DNA of 64,000 bases from an uncultured Propionivibrio sp. (GTDB lineage: Bacteria; Pseudomonadota; Gammaproteobacteria; Burkholderiales; Rhodocyclaceae), in assembly GCF_963666255.1 (NCBI RefSeq), contig NZ_OY762655.1, forward strand, positions 1,240,001-1,304,000, in the 5' to 3' direction. How positions within the stretch are numbered: position 1 is the first letter of the stretch; each line of letters opens with the position of its first letter. Shown piece after piece: positions 1 through 10,255 of the stretch. The translations under genes were made by a program, and so were the position numbers. The notes beneath the pieces were generated by a model. It saw only the letters and a list, made by a program, of their open reading frames with translations, had not been told where the DNA came from and did not search any database.

Positions 1-453
1 ATGCACGTCGAGGCGCTGCGTCAGCAGATCCAGCGTCGGCTGGTCGTTGGCCTTGTCGGCGACCGCCAGCAGGCTGCGCGCCGTGCGCGCCGTCGCTTCC
101 TGCGCCGAGACCAGCAGGCGGATCATCTCGACCGCCTTCGGCACCCCGGCCACCTCCTTGATCGACGACAGCTTCTGGAATTCCCGATAGGTGCCCGGCG
201 CCGGGAAATCGAGCGCGCGGATACGCTCGGCGATCAGGTCGAGCGCATTCCACTGCTCGGTGTACTGCTGCATGAACATGACATGGAGCGTATTGAACAT
301 CGGCCCCTTCACGTTCCAGTGGAAGTTGTGCGTCATGAGATAGAGCGAGTAGCTGTCGGCCAGCAGTCGCGACAGCCCCTGGGCGATCTCGGCGCGCTCG
401 TCGACGCTGATGCCGATGTCAATGACGGATTTTTTCGTTTTCTTCGCGGACAT
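1..453 (-). CDS. dps: Dps/ferritin-like DNA-protection protein (3' end outside window)
   Basis: Minus-strand reading gives a protein starting MSAKKTKKSVIDIGISVDER that runs off the left edge after about 151 residues. The segment THNFHWNVKGPMF carries the conserved Dps ferroxidase His and the Trp next to it, and LHVMFMQQYTEQW continues the first helices. A strong ribosome site (AAGGAG) lies 6 bases before the ATG. Dps proteins form 12-subunit shells that oxidise and store iron and shield DNA during oxidative stress or starvation. The short Lys-rich N-terminus fits a DNA-binding tail. The last part of the four-helix bundle is not in the window, so completeness cannot be judged. Confidence 0.93.
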   Translation of the reverse strand, partial: MSAKKTKKSVIDIGISVDERAEIAQGLSRLLADSYSLYLMTHNFHWNVKGPMFNTLHVMFMQQYTEQWNALDLIAERIRALDFPAPGTYREFQKLSSIKEVAGVPKAVEMIRLLVSAQEATARTARSLLAVADKANDQPTLDLLTQRLDVH

Positions 454-537
454 GAGTATTCTCCTTGTCGAATGATGTGACTTAAATGACGGCCTGATCA
501 CTGGACCCGAGGTCCCGACCGGGCGCCGCTGCAACGA

Positions 538-678
538 TCAATTGAGGCCGCCGGTCAGCAGCACCATCGCGCCGCACAGATTGATGGCGATGCCCACCAG
601 CAGGCGGAGGGAAAGACCGCCGCCGGGGAAGCCACCGGTTAAGCGACGCCGGACGCCGCGCAGATCAGTCATGTTCAT
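538..678 (-). CDS. Small single-pass membrane protein, unknown
   Basis: A 46-residue reading frame starts MNMTDLRGVRRRLTGG. It has a basic N-terminal stretch followed by one hydrophobic segment, about residues 24-43 (LRLLVGIAINLCGAMVLLTG). A GAGGAG ribosome site lies 6 bases before the chosen ATG. A longer frame to an upstream ATG would bury that site inside coding sequence. The positive-inside pattern suggests the N-terminus stays in the cytoplasm. I do not recognise the family. It sits upstream of dps on the same strand, with an 84-bp gap. Confidence 0.45.
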   Translation of the reverse strand: MNMTDLRGVRRRLTGGFPGGGLSLRLLVGIAINLCGAMVLLTGGLN

Positions 679-965
679 GATGCTCTCCTCATCACCTTGC
701 CTATGGACTGTATTCTGGCGAGAAGATGCGATAGCGTCCAATCATTAGATTTCATATTTTCGATAGCACCAGACTATCGTCATTCGCATCGGAATGGCGG
801 CGTCCTGCGGGCAATCGCCCGCCCGAGTCCGAGGCGTTGGCGTACGCGGAGGAGACACGCCACGCCACCGGCGAGGGTGAGGCATGGCGTCCGGGATGCC
901 CCCCGTCGGCGTTCGCCAAGGAATGGCGACGTCAGGCGTCCGGCATCAGCCCGGCGGAATCCCCG

Positions 966-2312
966 TCATGACATCTGGGAAAACCGCGCGCGCAGGCTTT
1001 CCAGCGTGTCGTGTTCGCCACGGACACGGAAAACGGCGCCCTCGGGTTCAGCGCGCTCTTCCAGCACTTCGCAACTGGCGTAGAGTTCGCCGCGAAACTG
1101 CTGAGCCGACCAGGGAAGGAACAGTTCGGTTTCGACGAGATCCTTCTGGAAAAAGCGGACGATCATCAGACGCAGCCGGGCGACGTCGTCCGGACGACGG
1201 GCGCTCATCACGACACACTCCGGGTAGCGTTCCCTGAGCGCCGCCTCGCGTTCGTCCTGCGCGACGCTGTCGCCGACGCAATCGATCTTGTTGAAGACCA
1301 GCAGGCGCGGCACCTCGCTGGCGCCGATTTCGGCGAGTACCGTATCGGTCACCTCAAGCTGACGTTCGAACCCGGGATCGCTGGCATCGACGACGTGCAG
1401 CAACAGCGAAGCGTCGAGCGCTTCTTCCAGCGTCGATTTGAAAGAGGCCACCAATTCGTGCGGCAGGTTCTTGATGAAGCCGACGGTATCGCTGACGAGC
1501 ACGCGCGGGACGCTCTCGGGCTGAAGCGTACGCACCGTCGTATCCAGTGTGGCGAAGAGCTTGTTGGCGACCAGGACCTCGCTTCCGGTGAGCGCGCGCA
1601 TGAGCGTCGATTTTCCGGCGTTGGTGTAACCGACGAGCGCGGTGCACGCCAGTCCCTGACGCTCCTGTCGCCGCGAGCGCTGTATCTTCCGCTCGGCGTC
1701 CATGGCGACGATCTCTTCCTGGAGTTCGGCGATCCGGTCGCGGATCTTGCGGCGGTCCAGTTCGGTATGCGACTCGCCGGCGCCGCGGCCGCCGACGCCG
1801 CTGCGCTGTCGTCCCTGCGGTCCGGCGAGCTTTGCCGCTTCGCGCAGGCGCGGCGCCATGTAGCCAAGACGCGCAATTTCCACCTGGGCTCTGGCGGCGC
1901 GGGAGCGGGCGTTACGATGGAAGATCTCGAGAATGACCATGGTACGGTCCATCACCTCGCAGCCGACCTCGAGTTCAAGATTCCGGGCCTGCGACGGCGA
2001 AATTTCATGGTCCACCAGGATGGCGTCGATGACAACATCGCTGTCATAGGATGCCGCCAAGCCAACATCATCGATCGCCGGCTCGTGGTTTACAAAACGT
2101 CGTACTTCCTCGCGCTTTCCGGCCCCCAGATAAGCCGTCGTATCGAAGCCCGGACGCTTCTGCGTAAAGGTATGAACAACCTTGAACCCCAAGGTTTTGG
2201 CGAGATCGCGCAATTCGGCGAGCGACGCTTCGAATTCGGTGTCGCTCACCGTCGGTCGTTGGACGGCAGCCACCACGGCATACCTGGGATTTTCGCTAAC
2301 GTTTGCCTGCAT
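966..2312 (-). CDS. hflX: GTPase HflX
   Basis: HflX is a ribosome-binding GTPase that splits or rescues stalled 70S ribosomes under heat and other stress. The protein shows the HflX N-terminal domain (DVVIDAILVDHEISPSQARN, then the glycine-rich GVGGRGAGESHTELDRRKI linker) and a Ras-like G domain: GYTNAGKST (G1), DTVGF (G3), NKID (G4) and SAR (G5). I chose the ATG that gives about 448 residues, close to the family's usual size. The open frame continues 48 codons upstream to 2456 and no candidate start has a strong ribosome site, so the N-terminus is uncertain. The usual Hfq neighbour is not next to it here. Confidence 0.92.
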   Translation of the reverse strand: MQANVSENPRYAVVAAVQRPTVSDTEFEASLAELRDLAKTLGFKVVHTFTQKRPGFDTTAYLGAGKREEVRRFVNHEPAIDDVGLAASYDSDVVIDAILVDHEISPSQARNLELEVGCEVMDRTMVILEIFHRNARSRAARAQVEIARLGYMAPRLREAAKLAGPQGRQRSGVGGRGAGESHTELDRRKIRDRIAELQEEIVAMDAERKIQRSRRQERQGLACTALVGYTNAGKSTLMRALTGSEVLVANKLFATLDTTVRTLQPESVPRVLVSDTVGFIKNLPHELVASFKSTLEEALDASLLLHVVDASDPGFERQLEVTDTVLAEIGASEVPRLLVFNKIDCVGDSVAQDEREAALRERYPECVVMSARRPDDVARLRLMIVRFFQKDLVETELFLPWSAQQFRGELYASCEVLEERAEPEGAVFRVRGEHDTLESLRARFSQMS

Positions 2313-2498
2313 TCGCGGAGGGCTTTCCTTGAGAAGAGGGTTTGGCGACCGGGACCGATCGCCAGACATAGGGGTGAAGACGACATTCATCAGACCCGGC
2401 CCGACGCGCGGCGTTCGCACTGCCGACACCAGCGCCGGAAAATGAACGGCGGGCATCTGGCGTGCCGGTAGCGCGTCGCTGCCGCATTCGATGTTTGA

Positions 2499-3931
<1,433 letters not shown>

Positions 3932-3935
<4 letters not shown>

Positions 3936-4420
3936 TTCTTGTGTCGATTGGCGGGAAGCGGCTTGCGCTGCCGTTGGCCCGGACGCGGCTTCCGGCTGTC
4001 GGCGGAAGGCTTGGGCGCCAGCAGCGTGCTGCCGGGACTCTTCGACGACGCGCGATGCGCGAGGATGGCGGTGCTGACGTCCTTGGCGGAAAGCAGGATC
4101 GGCGCATGCTCCGTCGTGGTTTCATGGACGACGAGCTTCTCCTTGATGCTGGCGATACGGCGTGCCGTATTGCTGGTTCGCGAGGCACCGGACATGACCG
4201 CCTGAGCCTCCTGCGTCAGGGAGAATCCGCCATCCAGCGCGCTGATCAGGCCGTGCCTGGCCAGCTTGGCGAAACTCTCGATCAACTGCAGGTTGGAGGG
4301 AATGGCGCTGTCAACGACCTCGGCCGCAGCGACGATCTCGGCAAGCTGGGCAGGCCGCCGCTTTGAAGACAGCGCCAGCGCGAGCAAGAGGACAACATCA
4401 ATATCATGAACGGGGTGCAT
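3932..4420 (-). CDS. Hypothetical protein coupled to dbpA (winged-helix-like N-terminus)
   Basis: A 162-residue protein. Residues ~1-75 read like a small helix-turn-helix/winged-helix unit (LALALSSKRRPAQLAEIVAA, then LIESFAKLARHGLISALDGG), as in Rrf2- or MarR-like readers. The tail after residue 125 is very basic and rich in Pro, Arg and Lys (RKPRPGQRQRKPLPANRH), suggesting nucleic-acid contact. Its stop overlaps the dbpA start by 4 bases, so the two are probably one transcript. I do not recognise a named family; the regulator reading is inference from pattern only. Confidence 0.6.
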
Positions 4421-4781
4421 CGTGAGCCTTTGACATGCGAAGAGGAAACAGCAAAAGGTGGCGAGTGTACTGGATTGTAGGCCACTGATTCATTTTCATT
4501 TTCGCGAGACGGGAATTGCCGCGTCGGCGAATCGGCAAAAGCAGGCGTTGTAACCGGCCCGGATCGATGGTGCCGTCATGCAGCGGCACGGGGCTGGGCC
4601 AGTGAGGCTGGTGACGTTGTTCCGGCGAAGTTGAAAAGAGAGAATTTCAACCGGGTGGAAAGTATCCGCCGAAACCGCCGGGATTCACGACACTGCGCAT
4701 TACAAGGGGCCTATTCAGGCGTTAGGCGAATCCTGCGCAGGGAAAAAGTGTTTGCAGCGCAAGCCGAAGTTCTTACGGATA
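4421..4781. other. Non-coding interval
   Basis: 361 bases between the AraC-type gene and the dbpA partner, both on the minus strand. A short dyad, GTTGAAA (4631-4637) with TTTCAAC (4646-4652), is the only structure I see. It must hold the promoter for the hypothetical/dbpA pair, but I cannot point to convincing -35/-10 boxes. Confidence 0.4.
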
Positions 4782-5798
4782 TCAGTGTGCAAACACGCCA
4801 TTTTCTCTGTACCCGGTCGGCGACATGCCGCTCCAGCGCCGGAAAGCCCGCGTGAATGCGCTCTGCTCGGAAAATCCCAGCAGGAAGGTGATCTCGGTCA
4901 CCGATTTGCTGCTGTCATCAAGATAGCGACGCGCCAGTTCATGCCGGGTCTCGTCAAGAATGCCCTGGAACGTCAGGCCGAGCGCGGCGAGGCGCCGCTG
5001 GAGGCTGCGTTGGCTCATGCACAATGCCAACGCCAGCGCGGCGGCGGAAGGCTCGCCCGAAGTCAGCTCCCGCAACAGGAATGCCTTGCACCGACTGACG
5101 ATATCGTCATTGAACACGGTGGCGAGCTGTTCGGTGAGAATTGCGTCGAACGTGTTCGCCAGCGGCACGTTGACGGTCGGCAACGGTGCGTTGGCCGTTT
5201 CTCCATCCAGCAGAAAACTGTCTTCATCGGCGCCAAACCGGACCTTGCAGCCGAAAAAAACCCGCCACGGCGATGTATCGGCCGGTTGCGGGCGACGTAG
5301 CGTAACTTCAAGCGGCTCCAGACGGTGGCCGATGTTTGTCCGGCACATGTCGACGAGAATCGACAGGGAAAAATCAGTCATGGCATGGCCGACATCCCAA
5401 TCGCCGCGACCGTGGTCATAGACGAAGCGAAGTCCGCGCTCTTCCATGGCGCAACGGTAGCTGAAGCGGCTGCCGAGAATCCGCGAAAAACGCTCCATCC
5501 GCTTCAGTCCCGTATGCAGGGTGCGGCTTGAAAGCCAGGCAAAGCCGATGATGCCGAGGTTCGACGGATGCCAGCATTCTGCCGCCCGCAGCGCAAAGGC
5601 CGGGTTTGCAAGCACGGCCTCGGCTTTGGCAAAGGCGCGGTCGGTCAGGCGACTCGGCAGGCGCGCCGTCGGGTCGCGCAGCACTTCCGCGCTGATGCCG
5701 AGTTCACGGGAAAACTGTTCCGCGTCGAGCCCCTGTTTTTCGATCAGGCGCAGGATGATTTGCCAAAGCGTGGCCAGCGTGCTTGCCGGTTGTTGCAT
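4782..5798 (-). CDS. AraC-family transcriptional regulator (OruR/ArgR-like type)
   Basis: A 338-residue regulator. Residues ~15-200 form the Arabinose_bd-type N-terminal domain seen in OruR-like regulators (ADRAFAKAEA-type helices, then ECWHPSNLGIIGFAWLSSRT). The C-terminal ~100 residues are a two-HTH AraC domain: ALALCMSQRSLQRRLAALG, ARRYLDDSSKSVTEITFLLG, FSEQSAFTRAFRRWSGMSP. I chose the ATG giving MQQPASTLATLWQII; a longer frame reaches 5933 but adds low-complexity basic sequence. It is divergent from the c-di-GMP gene that starts 130 bp away. Target and ligand are unknown. Confidence 0.88.
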   Translation of the reverse strand: MQQPASTLATLWQIILRLIEKQGLDAEQFSRELGISAEVLRDPTARLPSRLTDRAFAKAEAVLANPAFALRAAECWHPSNLGIIGFAWLSSRTLHTGLKRMERFSRILGSRFSYRCAMEERGLRFVYDHGRGDWDVGHAMTDFSLSILVDMCRTNIGHRLEPLEVTLRRPQPADTSPWRVFFGCKVRFGADEDSFLLDGETANAPLPTVNVPLANTFDAILTEQLATVFNDDIVSRCKAFLLRELTSGEPSAAALALALCMSQRSLQRRLAALGLTFQGILDETRHELARRYLDDSSKSVTEITFLLGFSEQSAFTRAFRRWSGMSPTGYRENGVFAH

Positions 5799-5927
5799 AC
5801 CAGATCGCGCCAGGAAGTCGGAATGATGAAGATGGCATCCATGGTCAAGCATCTGGCGCGTTGGGTCAAGTCGCCTCGGCCGGCGGCGTCTATCCTTGGG
5901 GTCCGAAACGATCTGCACGAGGATTTC

Positions 5928-7316
5928 ATGCAAACGGCAATCCCTTCCACAATCGCCCCGTCATCACGACACGAAGCCGTGCGGGGGGACGAGCGCGACG
6001 CCATGACCGGTTTGTGGAATCGCAGCGTCATGCAAAAGCTCGCCGAACCCATGGCGCTGCATTCCAGGCTGCATGGCGGCTATATGGCGGTGGTCTGGCT
6101 GGATCTGGATCGCTTTCAGCACATCAACCACGCACTCGGCGACGCCGGCGGCGACCACGTCATCAAGATCGTCGCCGAGCGCATCCGCCTTTCCGCCTCG
6201 CCGGCCGGCGAGTTGATCCGCGTCGGCAATGACGAGTTCGTGGTTCTGATTCCCGGGTGTTCGCACCGCCTGGCGATTCGCTGCTGCCGCACCTGGTTGC
6301 GCGAAGTCAGGAAGCCGTTACGCATCGGTGGCGAGTCGTTCCGTCTGTCGACCAGCATTGGTCTGGCGCTTTGGCGTGACGGGGAAAGGATGTCGACGGT
6401 GCTGGCGCGCGCAGATCATGCGCGCAGCCTCGCCAAGACAAACGGAGGCGACCGCATTGCGTATATCGGCGGGTTGGATGTCGAGGCGGTCGTCGTTGGC
6501 GCGCGAGAACATCTGCGTATCGAGAACGCGCTGCATGACGCGCTCGACGCGGACAGCCTGGAACAAGCCTATCAACCGTTGGTGACGGCCACCGGAGAGA
6601 TCGAGGCCATCGAAGCGCTGGTACGTTGCGGCAGCGATTGGGCGTATTCCGTTGCGCCGGCAAGATTGGTACAGATCGCCGAGGCATCGGGAAAAATAGT
6701 TCAACTCGGAAAATGGGCGCTCAAGCTGGGTATCCGGCGCGCCGAATGGTTGATGGCGCAAGGCCTTCCGACCAAGGTCGCCATCAATGTGTCGGCGTCG
6801 CAAATCGGCTCGGCAAGCTTCTCGTCGATGCTGAACAGGATGCTCGATGACAGCGTATTGCCGCCGGATCTGCTTGAGCTCGAATTGACCGAGTCGGCAT
6901 TTTTTGGCGCATCGACGATTGTCTGGGAGAACCTCCGGGCGATACGCAAGGCCGGCGTGTCATTGGCGATCGATGACTTTGGCACGGGATATTCGTCACT
7001 CGCCAGCCTGCGGGATATCCCGGCGACCAAGATCAAGCTGGATCGCTCATTCATCGCGCGGCTCCCCGGCGACGACCGGACCTTTTCAATCGTCACTTCG
7101 CTGACACGCCTGGCCCATGACCTGGGCATGTGCGTGGTAGCGGAGGGAATCGAGACAACCGCCCAGGCCGTTGCGACAGTGGCGGCAGGGGTCGACGCGT
7201 TCCAGGGATTTCATTACGCGCCGCCCATGACGGCCGACGAACTGCTCGGCTGGATGGCCCGCCGCGTGCCGGCAGCCGATGATCACCATCGATCCCGGAG
7301 ACGCAATGATGACTAG
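5928..7316 (+). CDS. EAL phosphodiesterase with degenerate GGDEF domain
   Basis: A 462-residue protein with a GGDEF-fold domain (~20-195) followed by an EAL domain (~205-455). The GGDEF signature reads GNDEF (residues 100-104) and no RxxD inhibitory site precedes it, so cyclase activity is doubtful. The EAL domain keeps its catalytic set: EAL at 229, NVSASQ, ELTES, DDFGTGYSSL, KLDRSF, AEGIETTAQ and QGFHYAPP. It should therefore hydrolyse c-di-GMP, with the GGDEF part perhaps binding GTP as a sensor. The start follows GAGG with a 5-base gap; the open frame extends further upstream. It overlaps the next gene by 11 bases. Confidence 0.88.
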   Translation: MQTAIPSTIAPSSRHEAVRGDERDAMTGLWNRSVMQKLAEPMALHSRLHGGYMAVVWLDLDRFQHINHALGDAGGDHVIKIVAERIRLSASPAGELIRVGNDEFVVLIPGCSHRLAIRCCRTWLREVRKPLRIGGESFRLSTSIGLALWRDGERMSTVLARADHARSLAKTNGGDRIAYIGGLDVEAVVVGAREHLRIENALHDALDADSLEQAYQPLVTATGEIEAIEALVRCGSDWAYSVAPARLVQIAEASGKIVQLGKWALKLGIRRAEWLMAQGLPTKVAINVSASQIGSASFSSMLNRMLDDSVLPPDLLELELTESAFFGASTIVWENLRAIRKAGVSLAIDDFGTGYSSLASLRDIPATKIKLDRSFIARLPGDDRTFSIVTSLTRLAHDLGMCVVAEGIETTAQAVATVAAGVDAFQGFHYAPPMTADELLGWMARRVPAADDHHRSRRRNDD

Positions 7317-8196
7317 CCTGCATCACCGCAAGGGCCTCTGGAAAAACCCGATGACCGTCTTGCCCAAGGAAGCGCCCAGTGGATTGGCCTCGATCACGGC
7401 CGTGCTGACGACGGTGCTGATTGCCGGCGTTCACTACGCAACCGGAACAGCCTACGAATTCCATCTGCTGTTTCTGCTGCCGGTCATCGTCGTGACCTGG
7501 CGCTATGGAACAGCATTGGGATTGCTTCAGGCGGCCCTGTGCACGAGCGTATGGTACGTCTCCGACCGGGCCATGAGTCTCGAACAGGCGTCATCCTTGC
7601 AGGCCGCCTCCTTCAACTGGCTGACCCGCACGCTGATTTTTTCCGGACTGGTGCTTGGCCTGGCTCAGATCCGGAAGTTGCTCATCCAGGAGGCCGAACT
7701 GGCGCGCAAGGACCGGCTCACCGGACTGCTCAACCGTCGCGGGTTCTTTGAGGCGACGCACCGTCTGCTTGCCTATGCCGTTCGCAATCAGGTTCCCGTC
7801 GCCGTGATGTTCATGGATGTCGATGGATTCAAGAAGGTGAACGATGTGCTCGGCCATGCCACCGGCGACGAGGTCCTGATGGCGATTGCGCGGGAACTGG
7901 AAGCCAACTCGCGCGAATCCGATGTCATCGGACGGATGGGCGGCGACGAGTTTGTCGCAGTCGTGCTCGATACGACGCCGGAGACCTCGGTCAGCCATGC
8001 GCGCGATCTGAGCGGAAGACTGGCCCGTCGCATGCGCGAGCGCGGCTGGGATATCGGCTTCAGTATCGGTATCGCCTATTACAGCCGGCCGGCGGCGAAG
8101 CTCGACACGATGCTCCCGGTGGCGGATCGCCTGATGTATGAGGCCAAGCGCTCCGGGAAAAATGCTATTCGGATGGAGCAGGTCGCGCCCGACTGA
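7306..8196 (+). CDS. Membrane-anchored diguanylate cyclase
   Basis: A 296-residue protein. The N-terminus has about four hydrophobic segments (LASITAVLTTVLIAGVHYA, FHLLFLLPVIVVTW, ALGLLQAALCTSVWYVS, TLIFSGLVLGLAQI). The C-terminal ~165 residues are a GGDEF domain with an intact RMGGDEF active site and an RESD inhibitory site five residues upstream. It is predicted to make c-di-GMP from two GTP at the inner membrane. GGAG lies just before the chosen ATG, inside the end of the preceding phosphodiesterase gene. The coupled pair thus joins synthesis and breakdown of one signal. Confidence 0.9.
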   Translation: MMTSLHHRKGLWKNPMTVLPKEAPSGLASITAVLTTVLIAGVHYATGTAYEFHLLFLLPVIVVTWRYGTALGLLQAALCTSVWYVSDRAMSLEQASSLQAASFNWLTRTLIFSGLVLGLAQIRKLLIQEAELARKDRLTGLLNRRGFFEATHRLLAYAVRNQVPVAVMFMDVDGFKKVNDVLGHATGDEVLMAIARELEANSRESDVIGRMGGDEFVAVVLDTTPETSVSHARDLSGRLARRMRERGWDIGFSIGIAYYSRPAAKLDTMLPVADRLMYEAKRSGKNAIRMEQVAPD

Positions 8197-8442
8197 TGCG
8201 GACGTACATGTCGGTCATCATCGGATTCCGTGTATCCCCGGAGGCGGCGACGCGTGCCTGTCCCGGTCGTGGCCGGATGGCGCGGGATGTCAAGCGGATG
8301 GCGCCCCGGGTCAAGCCGGCGGCGCCTTCGATCCCTACGATAGGGCTGTGCGGCACGGCTTCTTGCAGGCCACGCGATACGTCCGTGTCGATGACGTAGC
8401 GGCTTCTGATTATGCAATCACTCAACGCTAAAGGAGAACGTC

Positions 8443-8667
8443 ATGTTCAGCAACACGGAGCGTCGTACTGGGCGGGATCGCAGGCTTCACGACTCGATCC
8501 GCTCACACGACATGCCGAATGGGCGGCGCTGGATCGATCGGCGCCAACCGGAATCGTCGCAGGAGAAACGGTCGTCAGCGCCGGCCGGGGACGCAGCGGC
8601 GTATCGCCCCGCGGTCTTTCGTTCGGCGCGAGCGCCATCGTCGCCCCCGGGCAATCGCCAGGATTAA
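8443..8667 (+). CDS. Small Arg-rich hypothetical protein
   Basis: A 74-residue frame with a very good AAAGGAG ribosome site 6 bases before ATG. It holds two copies of an Arg/Asp pattern, RRTGRDRR and GRRWIDRR. The rest is hydrophilic and low-complexity, with no membrane segment or signal peptide. It sits 27 bp before the TRAP operon and could be co-transcribed with it. I do not know the family; the ribosome site is the main support for it being real. Confidence 0.5.
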   Translation: MFSNTERRTGRDRRLHDSIRSHDMPNGRRWIDRRQPESSQEKRSSAPAGDAAAYRPAVFRSARAPSSPPGNRQD

Positions 8668-8694
8668 TGCGATCCAGATAACCAAGGAGAAGAG

Positions 8695-9675
8695 ATGAAA
8701 CATCGAATGTTATGGAAATGTGCCGTGCTGGCGGTCGCCGTGTGCACGACCGGCGGAGCGCTGGCGCAGAAAGCGACTTTCAAGGCGGCCGACGTGCATC
8801 CGAACGGCTATCCCACCGTGGAAGCAGTGAAAAGCCTCGGCGCGAAACTCGAGGCCGAAACCAAGGGCCGGTTGAAAGTACGGATGTATGCGGGCGGCGT
8901 GCTTGGCGATGAAAAGTCGACGCTCGAACAGACCCAGGCCGGCGCTATCCAGTTCCAGCGGATGTCGCTGGGTGCGCTGGGCCCGGTCGTCCCCGAGGTG
9001 AACGTGTTCAACATGCCGTTTGTGTTTCGCGACGTGACGCACATGCGCAAGGTCATCGACGGTCCGATCGGCGACGAGATCCTCAGGAAGATCACCGACA
9101 GCCAGGCGCGTCTTGTCGCACTGGCTTTCATGGACTCCGGTTCGCGCAGCGTGTATAGCAACCGCCCGGTGCGGACGCCGGGTGATCTGCGCGGCCTCAA
9201 GATCCGCATGATGGGTAATCCGCTGTTCGTCGAGACGATGAACGCGATGGGTGGGTCAGGGGTCTCGATGGGCAGCGGCGAGGTGTATTCGGCGATGCAG
9301 ACCGGCTTGATCGACGGTGCCGAAAACAACGAGCCGACGTACTGGACGCATAACCATTACTCGGTCGTCCGGGTCTATAGCCGTACCGAGCACCTGATCC
9401 TCCCGGAAATCCTGGTGTTCTCGAAGGCCGCCTGGAACAAGCTGAGTCCTGACGATCAGCAACGCATCCGGCGCCTGGCGCGCGAGGCGCAGTTCGAGGC
9501 GCGCGCGCTGTGGGATGAACGCGTCCGCAAGGATACGGAAAGCCTCAAGGCCAAGGGCATCAGCTTTGTCGATGATGTGGACAAGAAGGCCTTCATCGCC
9601 GCCACCGAGCCGGTGCGCGAGAAATACGGCCGCCCCTATGCCGATCTCATCCGCCGCATTCAGGACGTCAACTGA
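8695..9675 (+). CDS. dctP: TRAP transporter solute-binding protein DctP
   Basis: A 326-residue periplasmic binding protein with a Sec signal peptide (cleavage probably after GGALA, residue ~24). Family marks include FKAADVHPNGYPTVEAVK, the ligand-clamping Arg region (GLKIRMM) and SAMQTGLIDGAENNEPTYW. DctP-type proteins capture small carboxylates and hand them to the QM permease driven by a sodium gradient. It is followed by dctQ and dctM on the same strand, so the importer is complete. The exact ligand cannot be read from sequence. Close relatives include sialic-acid, dicarboxylate and sugar-acid binders. Confidence 0.93.
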   Translation: MKHRMLWKCAVLAVAVCTTGGALAQKATFKAADVHPNGYPTVEAVKSLGAKLEAETKGRLKVRMYAGGVLGDEKSTLEQTQAGAIQFQRMSLGALGPVVPEVNVFNMPFVFRDVTHMRKVIDGPIGDEILRKITDSQARLVALAFMDSGSRSVYSNRPVRTPGDLRGLKIRMMGNPLFVETMNAMGGSGVSMGSGEVYSAMQTGLIDGAENNEPTYWTHNHYSVVRVYSRTEHLILPEILVFSKAAWNKLSPDDQQRIRRLAREAQFEARALWDERVRKDTESLKAKGISFVDDVDKKAFIAATEPVREKYGRPYADLIRRIQDVN

Positions 9676-9734
9676 CGACGTCATCCCATCCACCGCTGGC
9701 GGCTTCGGCCGCCAGCCAGACCCGGAGGTAGTCG

Positions 9735-10253
9735 ATGCGTGAAGCCACTGCAAAGCTGCTCGACCGTATTTATCTTTCCTGCATATGGATTTCCGGCGCG
9801 TCGCTGGTCGTCATGGCGCTGATCGTGCCATGGGGCGTGTTCACCCGCCACGTTCTCGACCGGGCGGCCAGCTGGCCGGAGCCGGTGGCGATCATCTGCA
9901 TGCTCGTGTTCACCTTTCTTGGCGCGGCGGCGAGTTATCGGGCCGGTGCGCACATCGCCGTGACGGCGGTGACCGACCGCGTTCCGGAGACGCTACGCAA
10001 AGTCTTTGGCGTGCTGGTCAATCTGCTCATGCTGGGCGCGGCCGGATTCGTCCTGATCTGGGGGGCGCAGCTGTGCCTGCTGACCTGGAATCAGACCATG
10101 CCCGACCTGCCGGCGGTTCGCGTTGGCCTGTCGTATCTGCCGATTCCACTCGGCGCTTTGTGCACGATCGTGTTCGTCATCGAATGTATCGTCTTGGGGG
10201 CGCAGTCGCGGCGTGCCGTCTGCACGATTGATCAGAACGTCGAGGAGGCCTGA
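9735..10253 (+). CDS. dctQ: TRAP transporter small permease DctQ
   Basis: A 172-residue inner-membrane protein with four predicted helices (ISGASLVVMALIVPWGVF, PVAIICMLVFTFLGAAASY, VFGVLVNLLMLGAAGFVLI, LPIPLGALCTIVFVIECIVL). The sequence AAASYRAGAHIAV carries the DctQ signature around the second helix. It pairs with DctM to form the membrane part of the TRAP importer. A GGAGG site precedes the ATG; the stop is only 2 bases from the dctM start. Confidence 0.92.
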   Translation: MREATAKLLDRIYLSCIWISGASLVVMALIVPWGVFTRHVLDRAASWPEPVAIICMLVFTFLGAAASYRAGAHIAVTAVTDRVPETLRKVFGVLVNLLMLGAAGFVLIWGAQLCLLTWNQTMPDLPAVRVGLSYLPIPLGALCTIVFVIECIVLGAQSRRAVCTIDQNVEEA

Positions 10254-10255
10254 CC

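Noticed and set aside
1011..2471. Long plus-strand open frame opposite hflX
   Set aside because: It is antisense to a clear GTPase gene and shows no domain; long antisense frames are common at this GC content.
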